A stretch of DNA of 64,000 nucleotides from NCBI RefSeq assembly GCF_009793355.1, contig NZ_WTKP01000004.1, positions 248,001 through 312,000 on the forward strand, given 5' to 3'. The stretch is from Vreelandella zhuhanensis. Lineage in GTDB: Bacteria > Pseudomonadota > Gammaproteobacteria > Pseudomonadales > Halomonadaceae. The notes under the pieces are model-generated. The model worked only from the letters and a program-made list of their open reading frames with translations. It searched no databases and was not told where the DNA came from. Both the position numbers and the translations under genes were made by a program. Below, one piece after another: positions 26,046 through 35,366 of this stretch (positions are counted from its first letter, which is position 1; every line of letters starts with the position of its first letter).

Positions 26046-26855
26046 TTACCACCAGCAGTGAAAATGATGAACCGGACCTTGGCCCTTACCCACCTTCAAT
26101 CGATGGCTTTGCCCTAAAGCCTCGCTCAACCAAGCCTTGGCAAAGGCTACCGCTGAAGATAATTCATCGCCTTGGGCCAGCCGTGCGGTAATCGCGGAGG
26201 ATAACGAGCAACCGGTACCGTGAAGGTTAGGGGTCTCGACGCGCCGGCCTTCCATCCATTCGCAGCTGTCAGCACCGATAAGAAGGTCAGGGCAGTCGTT
26301 TTGCTCCAAGTGGCCGCCCTTGAGCAACACGGCTTTCGCCCGCAGTCGACGCAAGGCAGGTGCCAGCGCCAGCATTTCTTCCCGGCGCCGGGGTGCCGGT
26401 AGCCCCAACAAGACGGCAGCTTCCGGCAAATTAGGCGTAATGACATCCGCCAGAGGCACCAGAACGTCGCGTACGGCAGCGATACCCGCGTCATCCACGA
26501 GCGTATCGCCACTCTTGGCCACCATGACCGGGTCGAGCACCACCCAGCGCGGCCGTTGGCGAGCCAAGGCCTGAGCAATCACCTCGGCGACCTCAAGGCT
26601 CGCCACCATGCCGATTTTTACCGCATCGATGCGCACATCTTCCAACAAGGTGTCGAGTTGTTGGCCGATAAATGCCGCCGGTACAGGACAGACGCCAGCC
26701 ACCCCTTGGGTATTCTGGGCGGTCAACGCGGTTACCACGCTGGTGGCATAGGCCCCCAGGGCCGAAAACGTCTTGATATCCGCCTGGATACCGGCTCCGC
26801 CCGAGGGGTCGGAGCCGGCGATGGTCAATACATTGGGAATAAAGTTTTTTGCCAT
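26046..26855 (-). CDS. thiD: Hydroxymethylpyrimidine/phosphomethylpyrimidine kinase ThiD
   Basis: 269 residues of the ribokinase fold. ThiD phosphorylates HMP and then HMP-phosphate for joining to the thiazole made by ThiG. Visible motifs: TIAGSDPSGGAGIQADIKTF (11-30), the LDPVMVAKSGD segment near 107-117, ITPNLPEA near 138-145 and the anion-hole motif HGTGCSLSSAI near 212-222 with the catalytic cysteine. The start follows AGGA by five bases. The thiamine genes are split between two loci in this window. Confidence 0.95.
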   Translation of the reverse strand: MAKNFIPNVLTIAGSDPSGGAGIQADIKTFSALGAYATSVVTALTAQNTQGVAGVCPVPAAFIGQQLDTLLEDVRIDAVKIGMVASLEVAEVIAQALARQRPRWVVLDPVMVAKSGDTLVDDAGIAAVRDVLVPLADVITPNLPEAAVLLGLPAPRRREEMLALAPALRRLRAKAVLLKGGHLEQNDCPDLLIGADSCEWMEGRRVETPNLHGTGCSLSSAITARLAQGDELSSAVAFAKAWLSEALGQSHRLKVGKGQGPVHHFHCWW

Positions 26856-26902
26856 GACATCCTGCTTCGCGGTCCTTGAAAATAGCGTGCCCCAGTTTAT
26901 GC

Positions 26903-26925
26903 AAAAAGCCGCCCGTAGGCGGCTT
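26903..26925 (-). terminator. Rho-independent terminator of the second TRAP operon
   Basis: On the minus strand AAGCCGCC and GGCGGCTT pair around a four-base loop (TACG) and a T run continues to 26903. It lies about 31 bases past the stop of the TRAP binding-protein gene. Confidence 0.9.
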
Positions 26926-26956
26926 CGTGCTAAAGGACTACTTTTATCCCGTCAGA

Positions 26957-28066
26957 TCACTCGACAGTGCCGCCTTCCGGGTTGCGAGCATTGTAATAGG
27001 CCTGCTCGGAAATCGCATGATAGTTGACGACCTTGTTCTGGAAGTCACGATACGATTCATGGATGCGGCCTGCCAGCTCACTGGATTCGGCCAGCTCAGC
27101 CACTACATCTTCAGAGTGTTCGCGGGCCTGTTCCAGGACATCGTCAGGGATGCGACGCAGTTCGACATCGTGCTCGTTGAGCAGTGTCTCGAGCGCATCG
27201 TTGTTACGGGCGGTGTACTCGTCCAGCACCGAGGCATTGATGTCGCGCACGGCAGTTTTCAGTATCGCCTGCAGATCGGCAGGCAATGCTGCCATGGCTT
27301 CTTCGTTGATGAGCGCCTCGAACATCACGGTCGGCTCGTGCCAGCCCGGATAGTAGTAATAGTCCGCTGCCTGGTGCAGGCCGAAGGCCAGGTCGTTGTA
27401 GGGGCCGATCCATTCGGTGGCATCGATGGCGCCGGACTGCAGCGAGGTAAATATCTCGCCGCCCGGCATGTTGACGATAGCCACGCCCATGCGATTCATC
27501 ACTTCCCCACCGAGCCCCGGCATGCGCATTTTCAGGCCGTCCAGGTCCTCGACAGAGTTGATTTCCTTGTTATACCAACCGCCCATCTGCACACCGGACG
27601 CCCCGGCAACCAACACATCGACGCCGAAGGGCTCATACAGTTCGTTCCACAGCTCCATGCCGCCGCCGTAATGCAGCCAGGCATTCATTTCCTGGGCATT
27701 CATGCCGAAGGGTACCGCGGCGAAGAATTGCGCGGCAGGTGCCTTGCCCTTCCAGTAGTAAGAAGCGGAATGCCCCAGTTCGGCAGTGCCTTCGGACACC
27801 GCATCGAACACCTCGAAACCTGGTACCAGTTGGCCGGCACCGAACACTTCAATGGTGAGACGGCCATCGGACATTTCCTCGACCAGTTCCGCCAGTCGCT
27901 CAGGGCCTTGACCAACCCCTGGGAAGTTCTTGGGCCAGGACGTGACCATTTTCCACTCAAAAGTTTCCTGGGCCTGGGCTGCGTTATCGAAGCTTGATAC
28001 CACCATCATTCCTGAAGAGGCGACGGTGGTCATGGCCACGGCCATGGCAAGTGACTTGAGTTTCAT
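26957..28066 (-). CDS. TRAP transporter binding protein, 2-oxoacid (TakP) type
   Basis: 369 residues with a signal peptide (about 1-33, ending AAQAQ). The mature start FEWKMVTSWPKNFPGVGQGP, the GHSASYYWKGKAPAAQFFAAVPFG region and EWIGPYNDLAFGL match the TakP branch of DctP proteins, which in Rhodobacter binds pyruvate and other 2-oxoacids with a sodium ion as a dimer. The specific ligand here is an inference. It is the last gene of a dctQ-dctM-takP set on the minus strand; the gap to dctM holds three tandem repeats. Confidence 0.88.
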   Translation of the reverse strand: MKLKSLAMAVAMTTVASSGMMVVSSFDNAAQAQETFEWKMVTSWPKNFPGVGQGPERLAELVEEMSDGRLTIEVFGAGQLVPGFEVFDAVSEGTAELGHSASYYWKGKAPAAQFFAAVPFGMNAQEMNAWLHYGGGMELWNELYEPFGVDVLVAGASGVQMGGWYNKEINSVEDLDGLKMRMPGLGGEVMNRMGVAIVNMPGGEIFTSLQSGAIDATEWIGPYNDLAFGLHQAADYYYYPGWHEPTVMFEALINEEAMAALPADLQAILKTAVRDINASVLDEYTARNNDALETLLNEHDVELRRIPDDVLEQAREHSEDVVAELAESSELAGRIHESYRDFQNKVVNYHAISEQAYYNARNPEGGTVE

Positions 28067-28084
28067 ACGATGTACCCTCGTGCT

Positions 28085-28120
28085 GTTATGAACGTTGTTA
28101 TGAGCGTTGTTATGAAGATT
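28085..28120. repeat. Three tandem 12-bp repeats before the TRAP binding-protein gene
   Basis: GTTATGAACGTT (28085-28096), GTTATGAGCGTT (28097-28108) and GTTATGAAGATT (28109-28120) follow one another without gaps, ending 19 bases before the gene on the minus strand. The repeat length is near one helical turn. It may be a protein-binding array or a replication-slippage product; the ribosome-binding region lies between it and the start. Confidence 0.8.
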
Positions 28121-28180
28121 GCTTCGAGATGCCCGTTACCGAGCAAAGGTGCATTGCAGCACCGCGGCCAGCTCTCATGG

Positions 28181-29584
28181 TCAGAACTGATCGGGTAGCC
28201 AGGTCGCTAACTGTGGCATGAATGCCAGCGCAGTCAACATGGCAAGTTGCAATACGATGAACGGAATGACGCCGCGATAAATAGCCGAGGTGGGTACCGA
28301 GTCAGGCGCAACCCCGCGCAAGTAAAACAGGGCAAAGCCGAAGGGCGGGGTAAGAAAGGATGTTTGAAGGTTGATCGCGATCATGATACCCAGCCAGACC
28401 GGATCCACCCCCATGGCCAGTAGGATAGGACCGACAATCGGCACCACCACGAAAGTGATTTCGATAAAGTCGAGAATGAATCCCAGCAGGAAGATGACCA
28501 GCATCACAATAATCGTGGCACCGACCACTCCCCCCGGCATGCCCTCGAACAGGCTGGTAACCAGCTCTTCACCACCATAGGCACGAAATACCAGCGAAAA
28601 CAATGCCGCACCGATAAGAATCAGAAAGACCATGGTGGTGACGTTGACGGTGGAACGCAGCACTTCTCCGAGCACTTTGAAACTCAGGCGCCGATAGATA
28701 AGCGCGAGCATCAATGCGCCGAAGGCACCCACGGCAGAGGCCTCGGTAGGCGTGGCGAAACCACCCAGAATCGAACCCAGTACGGCGACGATCAATACAA
28801 TCGGCGGCACCATGCCTTTCAACAGCAGCAGCCCCAACCCCCCGGTGTGGCCTAGTTCTTCCATCAGCTCTTTGCGGTCGGCGGGAGGAGCCGCTTCCGG
28901 TTTCCACCAGGAAATGAAGGCCACATAGGTGATGTAGAGCACGACCAGCAGCAAACCGGGCACCAGAGCGCCCATGAACAAATCCCCCACGGAAACCGTC
29001 TTAGGGCTGAAGATGCCCATGGAAAGCTGAGCTTGCTGATACGCTGAGGACAGTACATCGCCCAATAGCACCAAAGCGATGGAGGGCGGGATGATCTGTC
29101 CCAGCGTACCGGTGGCACAAATGGTCCCTGTGGCTAACGGCACGCTGTAACCGCGCTTGAGCATGGTGGGCAACGACATCAGGCCCATGGTAACCACGGT
29201 AGCGCCAACGATACCGGTAGAGGCTGCCAGCAGCATCCCCACCAGGGTCACGGAAATGCCCAGCCCACCACGCATCGAGCCGAACAACATGGCCATGGCA
29301 TCAAGGAGCGTCTCGGCTACCTTGGATTTTTCCAGCAATACCCCCATCAGCACGAACAAGGGTACCGCCAGAAGGGTTTGATTGGTCATGATGCCGTAGA
29401 GTCGATTGGGAAAAGCCGAGAGATAGCCTCCATCAAAGTGGGCATCGATACCCATGGCTTCCAGCCCCATTCCCAAGCCGGCAAAGGCCAGCGCCGTACC
29501 CGCCAAGGATAACGCTACCGGATAACCGAACATCAATACGATACAAATAACAGCAAAGAGCACCAGTGGCATGAATTCCAACAT
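28181..29584 (-). CDS. TRAP transporter large membrane subunit (DctM type)
   Basis: 467 residues with about 13 membrane segments. It belongs to the longer DctM branch, with an inserted loop (about 35-55 and 205-250) typical of TakM/mannitol-type carriers. Conserved GIVGATVVTMGLMSLPTML, TGTLGQIIPPSIALVLLGD and LTPPFGFALFYLRG regions are intact. The ATG overlaps the dctQ stop by one base (TGATG) and GAGG lies upstream. It exchanges sodium for organic acid delivered by the partner binding protein. Confidence 0.93.
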   Translation of the reverse strand: MLEFMPLVLFAVICIVLMFGYPVALSLAGTALAFAGLGMGLEAMGIDAHFDGGYLSAFPNRLYGIMTNQTLLAVPLFVLMGVLLEKSKVAETLLDAMAMLFGSMRGGLGISVTLVGMLLAASTGIVGATVVTMGLMSLPTMLKRGYSVPLATGTICATGTLGQIIPPSIALVLLGDVLSSAYQQAQLSMGIFSPKTVSVGDLFMGALVPGLLLVVLYITYVAFISWWKPEAAPPADRKELMEELGHTGGLGLLLLKGMVPPIVLIVAVLGSILGGFATPTEASAVGAFGALMLALIYRRLSFKVLGEVLRSTVNVTTMVFLILIGAALFSLVFRAYGGEELVTSLFEGMPGGVVGATIIVMLVIFLLGFILDFIEITFVVVPIVGPILLAMGVDPVWLGIMIAINLQTSFLTPPFGFALFYLRGVAPDSVPTSAIYRGVIPFIVLQLAMLTALAFMPQLATWLPDQF

Positions 29585-30156
29585 CAGATGCGTTCCTCGA
29601 GGTGGGGCTCTTGTTCATCAATCAGGGGGACCAGGCGTCCGGTCAGAATCCACCAATGGCGCACCGCTTCGACCAGGCCTTGGAGAATCATCAAACCGGC
29701 AAACGCAGGGATCAGCGTCTTGAGCAGAAAGACACCGGGGATGCCTCCAGTGTCCGGAGAGCCTTCAAAAATACGCCAGGAGCTACTCACGTAGCCCAGG
29801 CTGGTGAGGATCACGAATACCATGACAGGCATCAAAAGAAAGACCGTACCCACGAGATCAACCAGCGCTTGGCGTTTAGGGCGTATGCCGCGATAGAAGA
29901 TATCCACGCGAACATGCCCATCGTGGCGCAGGGTATAGGAAGCCGCCAGCATGAAAACCACGGCATGCATGTACATGACGGATTCCTGCATGACAATACT
30001 GTTGACATTGAACATGTAGCGCAATACCACAATCAGGAACTGCACCAGCATCATTGCCAGAACCAACCAGGAAAGGCCACGGCCCAGCAGTTCGGAGCAA
30101 CGATCCAGTTTGGCTATCACGGCAGGCAATTCACCGGAATAGGACGGGGAGGACAT
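29584..30156 (-). CDS. TRAP transporter small membrane subunit (DctQ type)
   Basis: 190 residues with four membrane segments (about 30-50, 65-85, 105-125 and 145-165). The sequence RHDGHVRVDIFY (about 76-87) is the family's cytoplasmic loop. I place the start at the ATG at 30156 (SSPSYSGELP) because the longer frame adds a tail with no parallel; the ribosome site is weak. First gene of the operon, coupled to dctM by TGATG. Confidence 0.9.
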   Translation of the reverse strand: MSSPSYSGELPAVIAKLDRCSELLGRGLSWLVLAMMLVQFLIVVLRYMFNVNSIVMQESVMYMHAVVFMLAASYTLRHDGHVRVDIFYRGIRPKRQALVDLVGTVFLLMPVMVFVILTSLGYVSSSWRIFEGSPDTGGIPGVFLLKTLIPAFAGLMILQGLVEAVRHWWILTGRLVPLIDEQEPHLEERI

Positions 30157-30324
30157 GGCGTTCTCGCTATGAAAGGGGGACGATACTGTAGGATTTATTC
30201 TCCAGAGTGCCAAAAAACGCCCAAAAGCGCACGCTAAATCAACCAACGCTGCATATACGTTCGCATCGCATTCAACACAGGCTTATCGGTATGAAATCGT
30301 CGACCTGAAAACGTCGCTATAACG

Positions 30325-31122
30325 CTATTGCAATGCCAGGCGGCATTGCTCAGGCAACGCAACATCCACTGCAATGGGCAAATGATCGGAAAAAAGATGA
30401 TCAAGCACACGGACGTTAGTTGCCTGAAGCGATTGCGACAATAGGATGTGATCCAGTCCACGCCGCGGCTGCCAAGAAGGATAGCTCAGCAGCGGCTTGA
30501 CTGGATGCAGAGGAAAAGCGCTAGTGAAACGTTCATGGGCGTGCAGCTGATCCTGTGTACAGTTTAGATCCCCCATGACCACCACATGCCGCAGCGGCTG
30601 AATGATCTCGCTCAGGTAATTCAGCTGGCGCACGCGGCCGCGATGGCTAAGCGCCAAGTGCGCGACAAAGATATGCAGCGCATCCGGTCCTTCACCATAG
30701 CGGGCATGGATGGCCCCCCTACCCGGCAAGGTGCCTGGCAGGCGATATTCTTCAATCCGACTGGGCACCCAATGTGAGAGCAGACCATTACTGTGCTGGG
30801 CGATGCGCCCCAGGTTGCGATTGAGCTGTTGGAAATGATGAGGGAACCCCGCGCGCATGGCCAGGTACTCCACCTGGTTGATTCGGCTTGAACGAAAGCT
30901 ACCCCCATCCACCTCCTGCAACCCGACAATATCGAAGTTGCCGAGCACGTCGCTCATCATGTCCAGGCGTTTTAGCCGCTGGGGATGAGGCAGAAGGTGC
31001 TGCCAGCTACGGGTGAGATAGTGGTGATAGGCTGATGTCTGAATGCCGACCTGAAGATTGAAGGTCAACAGACGCAAGTGGCCGCCTTTATGCAGCGGCA
31101 ACTTGATGTCCAACTTGGGCAT
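30325..31122 (-). CDS. Endonuclease/exonuclease/phosphatase family protein
   Basis: 265 residues of the EEP fold (DNase I, exonuclease III, sphingomyelinase). Visible active-site motifs: LLTFNLQVG near 18-26, GLQEVDGG near 67-74, the VAHLALSHRGR histidine near 154, VVMGDLNC near 183-190 and the C-terminal SDHLPI near 245. No signal peptide, so cytoplasmic. The ATG directly follows the dsbA stop (TAA-ATG), so the two genes are co-translated. Substrate unknown; a phosphodiesterase role is inferred. Confidence 0.85.
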   Translation of the reverse strand: MPKLDIKLPLHKGGHLRLLTFNLQVGIQTSAYHHYLTRSWQHLLPHPQRLKRLDMMSDVLGNFDIVGLQEVDGGSFRSSRINQVEYLAMRAGFPHHFQQLNRNLGRIAQHSNGLLSHWVPSRIEEYRLPGTLPGRGAIHARYGEGPDALHIFVAHLALSHRGRVRQLNYLSEIIQPLRHVVVMGDLNCTQDQLHAHERFTSAFPLHPVKPLLSYPSWQPRRGLDHILLSQSLQATNVRVLDHLFSDHLPIAVDVALPEQCRLALQ

Positions 31123-31755
31123 TTACTCAGCGCGCTCCGTGCGGACACGCTCAACCAAGGCACCCGCGATCTGCGGCATATTGTCCAGGCTACCCGCACT
31201 GCTGGGAGTAATCACGTAACGACCATCCACGATCAAGGCCGGCACGCCCATCAGGCGCATGTCGCGCATACGGCTGTTGGCTTCATTGACGTGGCGACGC
31301 ACATTGAACGAGGTAAGGGCATCACGCGCCTCGTCTACGCTGACCTCGTAGTCACTGAAAAACTCGGCCACTTCATCGACTGCGGTCAAGCTCTGGCCAT
31401 CTTCATGAATGGCATGAAAGAAGTCATCATGAACGGCATCTAGAATTCCTAGCTCTTGAGCGGCATAGAATGCCTGAGCATGCTTGTTCCAATCGCCTCC
31501 CATGGTAGCGGGAAGCCGCTGGAAGTTGACGTCATCGGGCTGTTCGGCCACCCAGGCGTTAAGCGGGTCTTCGAGGTTGTAGCAATGCGGACAGCCATAC
31601 CAGAAAGCTTCGGTGACTTCGATCTGACTTTCTTCGACCTGCGTTTCCACCGGCTTGTCGAGCACCGTGTAATGCTCGCCTTCCACCAACTGGGTGGCAT
31701 TGGCCAACGTGGAAAGGGTCAAACCAGCTACCGCTACCATTAGCGTCTTTAACAT
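31123..31755 (-). CDS. dsbA: Thiol:disulfide interchange protein DsbA
   Basis: 210 residues with a signal peptide (1-20, ending ANA). Thioredoxin fold with the redox site CPHC (Cys55-Cys58, in FWYGCPHCYN) and the cis-proline loop GVPALIV near residue 172. Oxidises cysteines of exported proteins in the periplasm and is re-oxidised by DsbB. Located downstream of cytochrome c4 as in Pseudomonas. Two exported cysteine-rich proteins elsewhere in the window (the esterase and SCO1) could be clients. Confidence 0.96.
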   Translation of the reverse strand: MLKTLMVAVAGLTLSTLANATQLVEGEHYTVLDKPVETQVEESQIEVTEAFWYGCPHCYNLEDPLNAWVAEQPDDVNFQRLPATMGGDWNKHAQAFYAAQELGILDAVHDDFFHAIHEDGQSLTAVDEVAEFFSDYEVSVDEARDALTSFNVRRHVNEANSRMRDMRLMGVPALIVDGRYVITPSSAGSLDNMPQIAGALVERVRTERAE

Positions 31756-31892
31756 GTCATTGATTCTCCGTGGGAAAGCAACATTACGACAGCACTTGCC
31801 GCGCCAGGTTCCTCAACCGTTTCGCAATGGTCCTGCTGAACCCGGCAATGGCCGGATTCGTCAATCAACCGAATCCCCTCCCGGGCGCTGTA

Positions 31893-32513
31893 TCAATTCA
31901 GACCGTGAAGATAGTTGGCCACGGCCGCCATGTCGTCATCGCTCATTTTCGAGGCAATGTCACGCATGATACGGCCCGGATCATTGGCACGATCGCCGGC
32001 AGCAAAATCTTTCAGAGTGGCGATAGTGTACTGAGTGAACTGTCCGGAAAGTGCCGGATAGACAGCACTGCCAATGCCTTGGCCGGTCGGCGTATGGCAG
32101 GCGGAACAGGCGGGAATGCCCTTGGCGATGTCACCGGCACGGAAAAGTTCTTCACCGCGCGCCAACAATTCACCTTCATCCACGGCTTGGCCTACGTTGG
32201 GCTCTTTAGCGGAATAGTAAGCCGCAGCATCCCACGCATCCTGGTCGGAGTAGTTATCGACCAGACCGGCCATTTGAGCCACCACACGGTTGCCATCACG
32301 GATATCCATGATTTGCTTGGCGATATACGACATTTGCTGCCCCGCCAAGTGCGGAAAGGTAGGCGCGGAGCTAATACCTTCCTGACCGTGACAGGCTGCA
32401 CAGACTTGCGCTTTTTCCCGACCTGCCGCCGCATCGGCGTCAGCTTGAAGGTCGGCGTGAACGGTGCCGACGGCACCCATGGTAATTGCCAGGCTTGCCA
32501 GTAACTTTCTCAT
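31893..32513 (-). CDS. cc4: Diheme cytochrome c4
   Basis: 206 residues with a signal peptide (1-20) and two similar heme domains. Heme motifs are CAACH (Cys38, Cys41, His42) and CSACH near residue 139; axial methionines are probably in QQMSYI and the C-terminal RIMRDIASKMSD. Periplasmic electron carrier to terminal oxidases. The gap of 137 bases to dsbA shows no ORF. Divergent from engB. Confidence 0.95.
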   Translation of the reverse strand: MRKLLASLAITMGAVGTVHADLQADADAAAGREKAQVCAACHGQEGISSAPTFPHLAGQQMSYIAKQIMDIRDGNRVVAQMAGLVDNYSDQDAWDAAAYYSAKEPNVGQAVDEGELLARGEELFRAGDIAKGIPACSACHTPTGQGIGSAVYPALSGQFTQYTIATLKDFAAGDRANDPGRIMRDIASKMSDDDMAAVANYLHGLN

Positions 32514-32839
32514 TGCTGTTCCACTATGCCGTTAGGTTATTGACTGCTACGCATCCTGGGCGCCGCCCGGTTTCATCAACATTACCAAGCTGAGCCGCTC
32601 CTGCCACGGTGGCGAACAAGGCGTTGGTTGGTCGCTGCCGGCCAGAGCGCGATGGTACACTAACGCCACAGGTCGCAGATACAAAACACTTGCATTATAC
32701 CGAATCACCTAGGCGGCGGGAATGCAACTCCCGACCTGCTTTAGGGGTAGATTCACCTCTTTGCATCCAAATCGCTGTTCCAAGGAGTGGTTTGCATGCT
32801 ATTGCCCTTGCGGTTTTGTCATTTTCAGGATCTTTCTAC
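32514..32839. other. Intergenic region between cytochrome c4 and engB
   Basis: 326 bases without a supported gene. It must hold two divergent promoters; TTGCATTATAC around 32690-32700 resembles an extended -10 element. In other gammaproteobacteria a small RNA (Spot 42 or ErsA) is encoded next to engB, but I find no hairpin with T run here that would support one. Confidence 0.5.
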
Positions 32840-33487
32840 ATGCCTACAAGCCCCCAGGACAACGCGCCTATCAAGCGCTTGAACTACCCTACTGCCAGCT
32901 TCATGACCAGCGCGCCGACGCTCGCCCAGTGCCCGTCCGACATAGGCGCTGAAGTGGCATTCGCCGGACGATCCAATGCCGGAAAATCCAGCGCCATCAA
33001 TGCGTTGACTCAGCAAAAAGGGCTCGCCCGCACCTCGCGTACGCCGGGGCGTACTCAGCTGATCAATTTTTTCAGTGTGGCCAACGACGAAGCCCTGCGT
33101 CTGGTCGACCTGCCCGGCTATGGTTATGCCCAGGTGCCCGAGGCGGTCAAGCTCGAATGGCAACGTCACCTGTCCGAATACCTGCGCGAGCGCTTCAGCC
33201 TGCGTGGCCTGGTGTTGCTGATGGATGTAAGGCATCCCTTGACCGAATTCGACCAGATGATGCTGGGCTGGGCCGACAAACGCGAAATGCCGGTACACAT
33301 TCTGCTGACCAAGGCGGACAAACTAAAGAACGGTCCCGCCAAGGCGGCGCTGCAAAAGGTTCGCTCACGCCTGCATGAATGGGAAGACCTGGTGTCGATC
33401 CAACTGTTCTCCTCGCTCAAGCGTGAAGGGGTGGACACCTTGTCGCAGCGTCTGGATCAGTGGTTGTCGCCCCTGGACGAGGCATAG
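32840..33487 (+). CDS. engB: Ribosome biogenesis GTP-binding protein EngB (YihA/YsxC)
   Basis: 215 residues, normal for the family. GTPase motifs: G1 GRSNAGKSS at 43-51, G2 threonine region RTPGRTQ near 67-73, G3 DLPGYGY at 90-96, G4 TKAD near 155 and G5 SSLKREG near 185. Needed for large ribosomal subunit assembly. The ATG at 32840 follows AGGA by ten bases; the frame is open for 231 bases upstream but that part has no family match. The last 71 bases overlap the convergent HAD gene. Confidence 0.95.
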   Translation: MPTSPQDNAPIKRLNYPTASFMTSAPTLAQCPSDIGAEVAFAGRSNAGKSSAINALTQQKGLARTSRTPGRTQLINFFSVANDEALRLVDLPGYGYAQVPEAVKLEWQRHLSEYLRERFSLRGLVLLMDVRHPLTEFDQMMLGWADKREMPVHILLTKADKLKNGPAKAALQKVRSRLHEWEDLVSIQLFSSLKREGVDTLSQRLDQWLSPLDEA

Positions 33488-34220
33488 GCGCAAGGTGCTC
33501 GATCAACGCCGGCAAATCACTTACGTGAGCCAGGCGGTGCACCCCGGATGGCAAGCGAAGTGGCGGCGCCTGAAGGGGAGCTATCCAGGCGACCTGCATT
33601 CCCAGCCGCTGGGCCGGCTGCACATCGTCACACCAGGAATCACCCACATGCAGCGCCGCTGAGGGCGCCACCCCCATCCGCGCCAGTGCCGCCAGAAAAG
33701 GCCGCGGATCAGGCTTTGGCGCCAACATCTCACCGGCGGCAATCATGACATTAAAGTGGCTGGCAAAAGGCAGCCGGGCCAGGTGGATATTGCCGTTGGT
33801 GATCGCTGCCAGCTTGAAGCGTTGTCCCAAGGACGCCAGCAACGGCACTACTTCCGGATGAGGCGTGACCTCCAAACGCAAGCGGCGAAACTCATCCATG
33901 GCAGCGGCGGCCCACATGATCGCGCTGCTGCGTGGCAGTTTCAAAGTTTGCAGCTGCTCAGCCAAGGCCCGCTCACGCAGCCAGGTGAAATCGCCACGCC
34001 GCAAGGTATGCGTTTGCGCCAGTTGCAAACGGCGCCTCTGATAATCGGCCAGCCCCAGGCGCTCGGCAAGCTGCAGGGGTTCGTCCCCCTGAGCGTGCTG
34101 CCAGACATCCAGACACTGGCTCAGCCAGGCATAATGGCCGTGCTCCGTGCGTTGCATCACCCCGCCGTTGTCCCACAAAGTATCGTCCAGGTCGAAGGTC
34201 AGCGCTTGCAATCGCTTCAT
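33417..34220 (-). CDS. HAD-family phosphatase (YigB-like, subfamily IA)
   Basis: 267 residues. HAD motifs in order: [10 protein letters not shown] with nucleophile Asp10 and Asp12, AITNGN near residue 138, KPDPRPF near 168 and GDSWCDDV near 192. A helical cap lies between motifs 1 and 2. YigB-type enzymes dephosphorylate FMN in riboflavin synthesis among other substrates; which one applies is not clear. The last 25 residues are proline- and threonine-rich and lie in the 71-base overlap with engB, so the tail may be a lineage-specific extension. Confidence 0.88.
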   Translation of the reverse strand: MKRLQALTFDLDDTLWDNGGVMQRTEHGHYAWLSQCLDVWQHAQGDEPLQLAERLGLADYQRRRLQLAQTHTLRRGDFTWLRERALAEQLQTLKLPRSSAIMWAAAAMDEFRRLRLEVTPHPEVVPLLASLGQRFKLAAITNGNIHLARLPFASHFNVMIAAGEMLAPKPDPRPFLAALARMGVAPSAALHVGDSWCDDVQPAQRLGMQVAWIAPLQAPPLRLPSGVHRLAHVSDLPALIEHLAPMPRPGATTTDPDAATRCPPLHA

Positions 34221-34370
34221 CGTTTACTCGGCTCATGAAAAAGGCGTTCAAGAAGGGCCTGATGGCGGCTCGGTGGTGCTATACACTGCCAAATGTACAG
34301 GAAAACACAAGAGGGCAACCGCTTGAACGAAGACGGCTCACTTCCTATTTACTACAACATCTGCAGCGCC

Positions 34371-35333
34371 ATGGGCAATCCATTCAAGGTCCAAGCAACG
34401 CAACACAGAACATGCGTGCCGTTTATCCGGTTACTGCTGGTGGCGTTGCTGGCAAGCTCACCCGGAGCATGGGCCAGTAATATCAGCGGCACCCTAGGGG
34501 CCGTAGGCTCCGATACCATGGCCGGGCTGATGCTACGCTGGGGGGAAGCCCTGGTGACTCGCCACCCCGACGTTCGGCTGCAGTTTCAGGCCAGCGGCTC
34601 CGCCAGCGCCCCACCAGCGCTACTTGCCGGTACCACTCGGCTGGGGCCGATGTCACGCCGGATGACAGCCGAGGAATACCAGGCTTTTGAGAAGCGTTAT
34701 GGTTACCCGCCGCTTGAAGTGAAGGTGGCACTGGATGCCTTGGTAGTGGTGGTGCATCGTCACAATCCTTTGCGCCAGCTGAGCTTAGCTCAGCTGGATG
34801 CCATCTTTTCCACCACCCGGGAGTGTGGAGCGCAGGCACCGCTGAGACGCTGGCAAGCCTTTTCCGCCACCCTTGACTGGCCTTACGGCAAGATTGCCCT
34901 GCATGGCCGCAATCTGGCTTCCGGCACCTATGGGTTGTTTCGACAACAGGTGCTGTGCGGCGGCGAATTTCGTCGTGATATCAGTGAATATCCTGGCTCC
35001 TCGGCGGTCATCGCCGCCGTGGGCGAATCTCCCGGCGCCATGGGTTATGCCGCCTACAATCACCTGACGCCGATGGTCCACCCGCTGGGGGTAGCCGAGC
35101 AGGAGACTCAAGCCATCCTGCCCACTGAAGAGGCGATCCAATCCGGCCGTTATCCGCTGTCGCGCTTTCTGTATCTTTACGTCAACCTACCACCGGATGA
35201 GCCACTTCCTGCTGCCGAACGGGCCTTTATCGAACTGATTCTCTCCGACGAAGGGCAGCGCATTGCCCGAGCAGCGGGTTTTGTGCCGCTTTCCCCCCCT
35301 ACACTCAAGGCGCAAGAGCTCACAGGGGATTAG
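34371..35333 (+). CDS. pstS: Phosphate ABC transporter binding protein PstS
   Basis: About 320 residues from the ATG at 34371. A hydrophobic signal segment FIRLLLVALLASSPGAWA precedes a PBP-like domain opening SNISGTLGAVGSDTMAGLM, with the SGSASAPPALLAG and RNLASGTYGLFRQQVL loops that grip phosphate in PstS. Start is uncertain: the ATG at 34371 has no ribosome site, while an in-frame TTG at 34323 has AGAGGG eight bases before it, and an ATG lies at 34293. No Pho box is seen upstream; the nearest lies downstream, before pstC. Confidence 0.88.
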   Translation: MGNPFKVQATQHRTCVPFIRLLLVALLASSPGAWASNISGTLGAVGSDTMAGLMLRWGEALVTRHPDVRLQFQASGSASAPPALLAGTTRLGPMSRRMTAEEYQAFEKRYGYPPLEVKVALDALVVVVHRHNPLRQLSLAQLDAIFSTTRECGAQAPLRRWQAFSATLDWPYGKIALHGRNLASGTYGLFRQQVLCGGEFRRDISEYPGSSAVIAAVGESPGAMGYAAYNHLTPMVHPLGVAEQETQAILPTEEAIQSGRYPLSRFLYLYVNLPPDEPLPAAERAFIELILSDEGQRIARAAGFVPLSPPTLKAQELTGD

Positions 35334-35366
35334 CTGTCACCCGGTTGTCATAAAATTGTCTTACGC
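35334..35366 (+). promoter_or_regulatory. Pho box of three 11-bp repeats before pstC
   Basis: CTGTCACCCGG, TTGTCATAAAA and TTGTCTTACGC follow one another at 11-base spacing, the PhoB-binding pattern (consensus half-site CTGTCAT plus a four-base AT-rich spacer). It begins at the pstS stop codon and ends 61 bases before pstC, so pstCAB-phoU can be induced by phosphate shortage independently of the promoter of pstS. Confidence 0.85.

Noticed and set aside
26876..27997. 373-codon open frame on the plus strand
   Set aside because: Antisense to the TakP-like gene and crosses its terminator; no ribosome site and no recognisable motif.
32514..32839. Spot 42 or ErsA-like small RNA next to engB
   Set aside because: Position would fit, but there is no terminator hairpin with T run and no clear promoter in the required direction; the polA neighbour is also absent.
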